Assembly (NCBI GenBank): GCA_934515035.1 | Contig: CAKSXP010000012.1 | Coordinates: 1-16,822 of the forward strand | Origin: an uncultured Oscillospiraceae bacterium | GTDB taxonomy: Bacteria > Bacillota > Clostridia > Oscillospirales > Oscillospiraceae | Length of the DNA stretch: 16,822 nucleotides | Direction of reading: 5' to 3' | Part shown: positions 15,010 through 16,822 of the stretch, in pieces | Numbering within the stretch: position 1 is the stretch's first letter | How the letters are laid out: each line of letters opens with the position of its first letter | Notes under the pieces: model-generated | Seen by the model: only the letters and a program-made list of their open reading frames with translations | What the model was told of the DNA's origin: nothing | Database searches by the model: none | Translations under genes and position numbers: made by a program

Positions 15010-16431
15010 TTGAAAAACTACCAGACAGATCTTGTAATTGTCGGCGGCGGTACCGCCGGCATTGCAGCGGGCGTCGCCGCGCTGCAGCAGGGCGCCAACG
15101 TCGTTATTCTCGAGAAGAACAACGCGCTCGGCGGAAACGGCTTTTTCCCGATGGGTTTGGCGGCCGTCGGAAGCTATGTCCAGAAGCAGATGGGTATCGA
15201 CGCGGACGAAGACAAAATGTTTAAATCCGCAATGGAATACAGCCACTGGCTGGCCGATCCCCGTCTCAACCGCAAGCTGCTCCACCTCTCCGGCGACACT
15301 ATCGGCTGGCTCCACGATCTCGGAGTTGAGTTCGTGACCGTCGTTCCCCACTACACCGGACAGTACCCCTTCGTCTATCACAAGGTCGCTCCCCCGACTT
15401 CCACCGGCACCGCCGTTATGACCGCTCTCATCAAGGAGTTCAAGCGTCTCGGCGGAACCGCCCTGACCCGTACTCCGGGCAAGAAGATCATAATGGAAAA
15501 CGGCCGCGCGGTCGGCGCTCTGGCCGAGACCGAGGACGGAGAAGAGATCCGCGTCGATGCAAAGAACGTTCTTGTCTGCACGGGCGGCTTTGCCGGAAAC
15601 AACGAGCTTCTCAAGTTCTTCTTCCCGTCCTATGACGCCAATGAATATCTCTATCTCCACGGCCAGCGTCCCACCGGCGACGGTGTCCGCATGCTGCTCG
15701 AGGCCGGCGGACTGAAGGACTGGAACGCGGCCATCGCCGGCGGCGCTCCCAACATCACGAGCAAGACCTCCATGGTGTCCCTGCTCATAAGCGAGCCCGA
15801 CTGCATCTGGCTCAACAAGCGCGGCGAGCGCTTCTGCGACGAGACGGTCGTCTATGACCTCGGTCTCGGCGTCAACACTGTGTCCATGCAGCCGCAGAAG
15901 GTCGCCTATGCCATCCTCGGCAAGAACATAGTCGATTCCCTGTATGAGTATGCAAAGCTCAACCCCGGCCCCGGCAGAGACATCACCAAGTGGGACAAGG
16001 ACATAGAGGACTGCATCGCGGACGGCGAGCTCCGTATCGTCGATACCCTCGAGGAAGCCGCGGACTTTGTCGGCGCCCCCGTGGACGTCATCAAGGCGGA
16101 GATCGAGCTTTATAACCACGACTGCGCCGTCAATCACGACAGCCTGTTCGGCAAGGCTCCCAAGTACATGACCCCCATCGACACCGCGCCCTACTATGTC
16201 GTCAAGACCGGCGTTGACCTGCTCTTCACCTGGGGCGGCATCCGCTGCGACCACAACTATCAGGTCCTCGACGAGAACAGAACCCCCATTCCCGGACTCT
16301 ATTCCGCGGGCAACGACGGTTCCGGCAACGTCGACGGCGATACCTATCACTTCGGCATGAGCGGCCACGCCTTCGGATACAGCATCATCGGCGGACGTAT
16401 GATCGGCGAGATGCTGGGAAAGATGAAATAA
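15010..16431 (+). CDS. FAD-dependent oxidoreductase, fumarate-reductase/3-oxosteroid-dehydrogenase-like
   Basis: Flavoprotein of the FAD_binding_2 family, 473 residues, probably cytoplasmic: no signal peptide, heme-binding domain or FMN-binding domain is visible. The N-terminus has the dinucleotide fold VGGGTAGIAAG (11-21), E35 for the ribose, and the FAD-contact loop ALGGNGFFPMGLAAVGS (39-55). A second family motif, NKRGERFCDE, lies in the middle. The end, PGLYSAGNDGSGNVDGDTYHFGMSGHAFGYS, closes the FAD site but lacks the HGxNRLGG-type Arg of true fumarate reductases, so the substrate is unknown. The start is TTG at 15010, with AGGAGG (14997-15002) 7 bases upstream; the ATG at 14991 is in another frame. 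It has its own promoter and a structured leader. Possible substrates are enoates or cyclic enones; this is inference. Confidence 0.88.
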   Translation: MKNYQTDLVIVGGGTAGIAAGVAALQQGANVVILEKNNALGGNGFFPMGLAAVGSYVQKQMGIDADEDKMFKSAMEYSHWLADPRLNRKLLHLSGDTIGWLHDLGVEFVTVVPHYTGQYPFVYHKVAPPTSTGTAVMTALIKEFKRLGGTALTRTPGKKIIMENGRAVGALAETEDGEEIRVDAKNVLVCTGGFAGNNELLKFFFPSYDANEYLYLHGQRPTGDGVRMLLEAGGLKDWNAAIAGGAPNITSKTSMVSLLISEPDCIWLNKRGERFCDETVVYDLGLGVNTVSMQPQKVAYAILGKNIVDSLYEYAKLNPGPGRDITKWDKDIEDCIADGELRIVDTLEEAADFVGAPVDVIKAEIELYNHDCAVNHDSLFGKAPKYMTPIDTAPYYVVKTGVDLLFTWGGIRCDHNYQVLDENRTPIPGLYSAGNDGSGNVDGDTYHFGMSGHAFGYSIIGGRMIGEMLGKMK

Positions 16432-16491
16432 CACAAACGGACCGGCGTCCATAATGCGCGCGGGCGTCTCCGGCGGGGGCAGAGAGCACAA

Positions 16492-16791
16492 ATGACATAC
16501 TTCGTCTATATCCTGCGCTGCGAGGACGGCAGCCTTTATACGGGCATTACAACGGATCTTTCGCGCCGCTATGCCGAGCATTGCGGAAAAGGTGGAAAAG
16601 GCGCAAAGTATACCCACTCCCACCGTCCGCTGCGCCTTGAACGCGCGTGGAGCTGTTCCGGAAAAGGCGATGCGCTTCGCCTTGAACACCGCATAAAGCA
16701 GCTGACCCACGCCCGGAAGGAAGCTCTCCTTCTGGGCGCGGAGCCCGCGGGGCTTTGTCTTGAGACATATGAAAACGTCCCTCTGGAATAA
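16492..16791 (+). CDS. GIY-YIG nuclease-superfamily protein, UPF0213/YazA type
   Basis: Small single-domain protein of 99 residues, full length for this family. The GIY-YIG core is visible as FVYILRCEDGSLYTGITTDL (4-23), followed by R25/R26 and H30 on the first helix, the GKGAKYTHSHRP segment (36-46), and E65 in ALRLEHRIKQL as the metal-binding Glu. All nuclease-type positions are therefore present. The cellular role of this family is not established; DNA repair or processing is often assumed. The ribosome binding site is weak (AGAGAG about 5 bases before the ATG). It starts 60 bases after the flavoprotein stop, without an obvious promoter or terminator in the gap, so cotranscription is possible but functional linkage is doubtful. 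Confidence 0.92.
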   Translation: MTYFVYILRCEDGSLYTGITTDLSRRYAEHCGKGGKGAKYTHSHRPLRLERAWSCSGKGDALRLEHRIKQLTHARKEALLLGAEPAGLCLETYENVPLE

Positions 16792-16802
16792 CAAAACAGG
16801 CG

Positions 16803-16822
16803 GTCATCAGTAAACTGATGAC
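16803..16822 (+). terminator. Hairpin at window end, probable terminator (truncated)
   Basis: GTCATCAGT (16803-16811) and ACTGATGAC (16814-16822) form a perfect 9-bp stem with a 2-base loop, 11 bases after the GIY-YIG stop. The window ends at the stem, so a following T-run cannot be seen. Confidence 0.55.

Noticed and set aside
16432..16491. Terminator or promoter between the flavoprotein and GIY-YIG genes
   Set aside because: Only a 4-bp stem (GGAC/GTCC) without a T-run and no promoter-like boxes are visible in these 60 bases.
14923..16794. A 623-codon open frame on the minus strand opposite the flavoprotein and GIY-YIG genes
   Set aside because: It lies exactly antisense to two recognisable genes with good ribosome binding sites, matches no family, and is explained by GC-rich codon bias keeping the opposite frame open.

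Overview
The window looks like a chromosomal segment of a GC-rich, low-oxygen Firmicute, most likely a gut-type clostridium of the Oscillospiraceae/Ruminococcaceae kind. This is an inference from gene content. It has a single-chain clostridial-type PurL, a standalone AICAR transformylase paired with a PurO-type IMP cyclohydrolase, a 3-hydroxybutyryl-CoA dehydrogenase, strong GGAGG ribosome binding sites with some GTG/TTG starts, and TTGACA/TAAAAT promoters. I see no IS element, tRNA, rRNA, CRISPR array or phage gene.

Layout. Bases 1-4013 (+) hold the end of a Bmp/Nup-type nucleoside ABC importer operon: an ATPase cut by the window edge and two permeases, joined by ATGA overlaps. An hbd-type dehydrogenase follows 4 bases later. 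A strong hairpin (4029-4066) ends this unit and lies between it and the convergent purine operon. Bases 4073-13305 (-) are a de novo purine operon in transcription order purE-purM-purN-purO-(standalone AICAR transformylase)-purD-purL. Its leader (about 13270 to 13137) carries a ZTP (pfl) riboswitch fused to an intrinsic terminator. Bases 13362-14726 (-) encode a MATE-family exporter. A 283-base divergent intergenic region (14727-15009) has one well-formed promoter on each strand. It is followed on + by a FAD-dependent fumarate-reductase-like oxidoreductase (15010-16431) and a small GIY-YIG protein (16492-16791). The window ends in a hairpin that may be a terminator.

How the genes work together. 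ZMP (AICAR) and ZTP build up when 10-formyl-tetrahydrofolate is short, and the riboswitch should then favour read-through into an operon containing both formyl-folate-dependent steps (PurN and AICAR transformylase). The last two steps to IMP, usually done by bifunctional PurH, are split between two unrelated proteins encoded by adjacent genes. purF, purC, purB and purK are not in the window. The neighbouring importer probably supplies nucleosides, so salvage and de novo supply lie side by side and converge on the same hairpin.

I did not find a clearly undescribed system. The most interesting items are the riboswitch-controlled operon with the split PurH function, the flavoprotein with a non-canonical C-terminal active-site segment and a structured leader, and the hbd gene attached to a nucleoside importer. 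No gap without a gene exceeds 300 bases.
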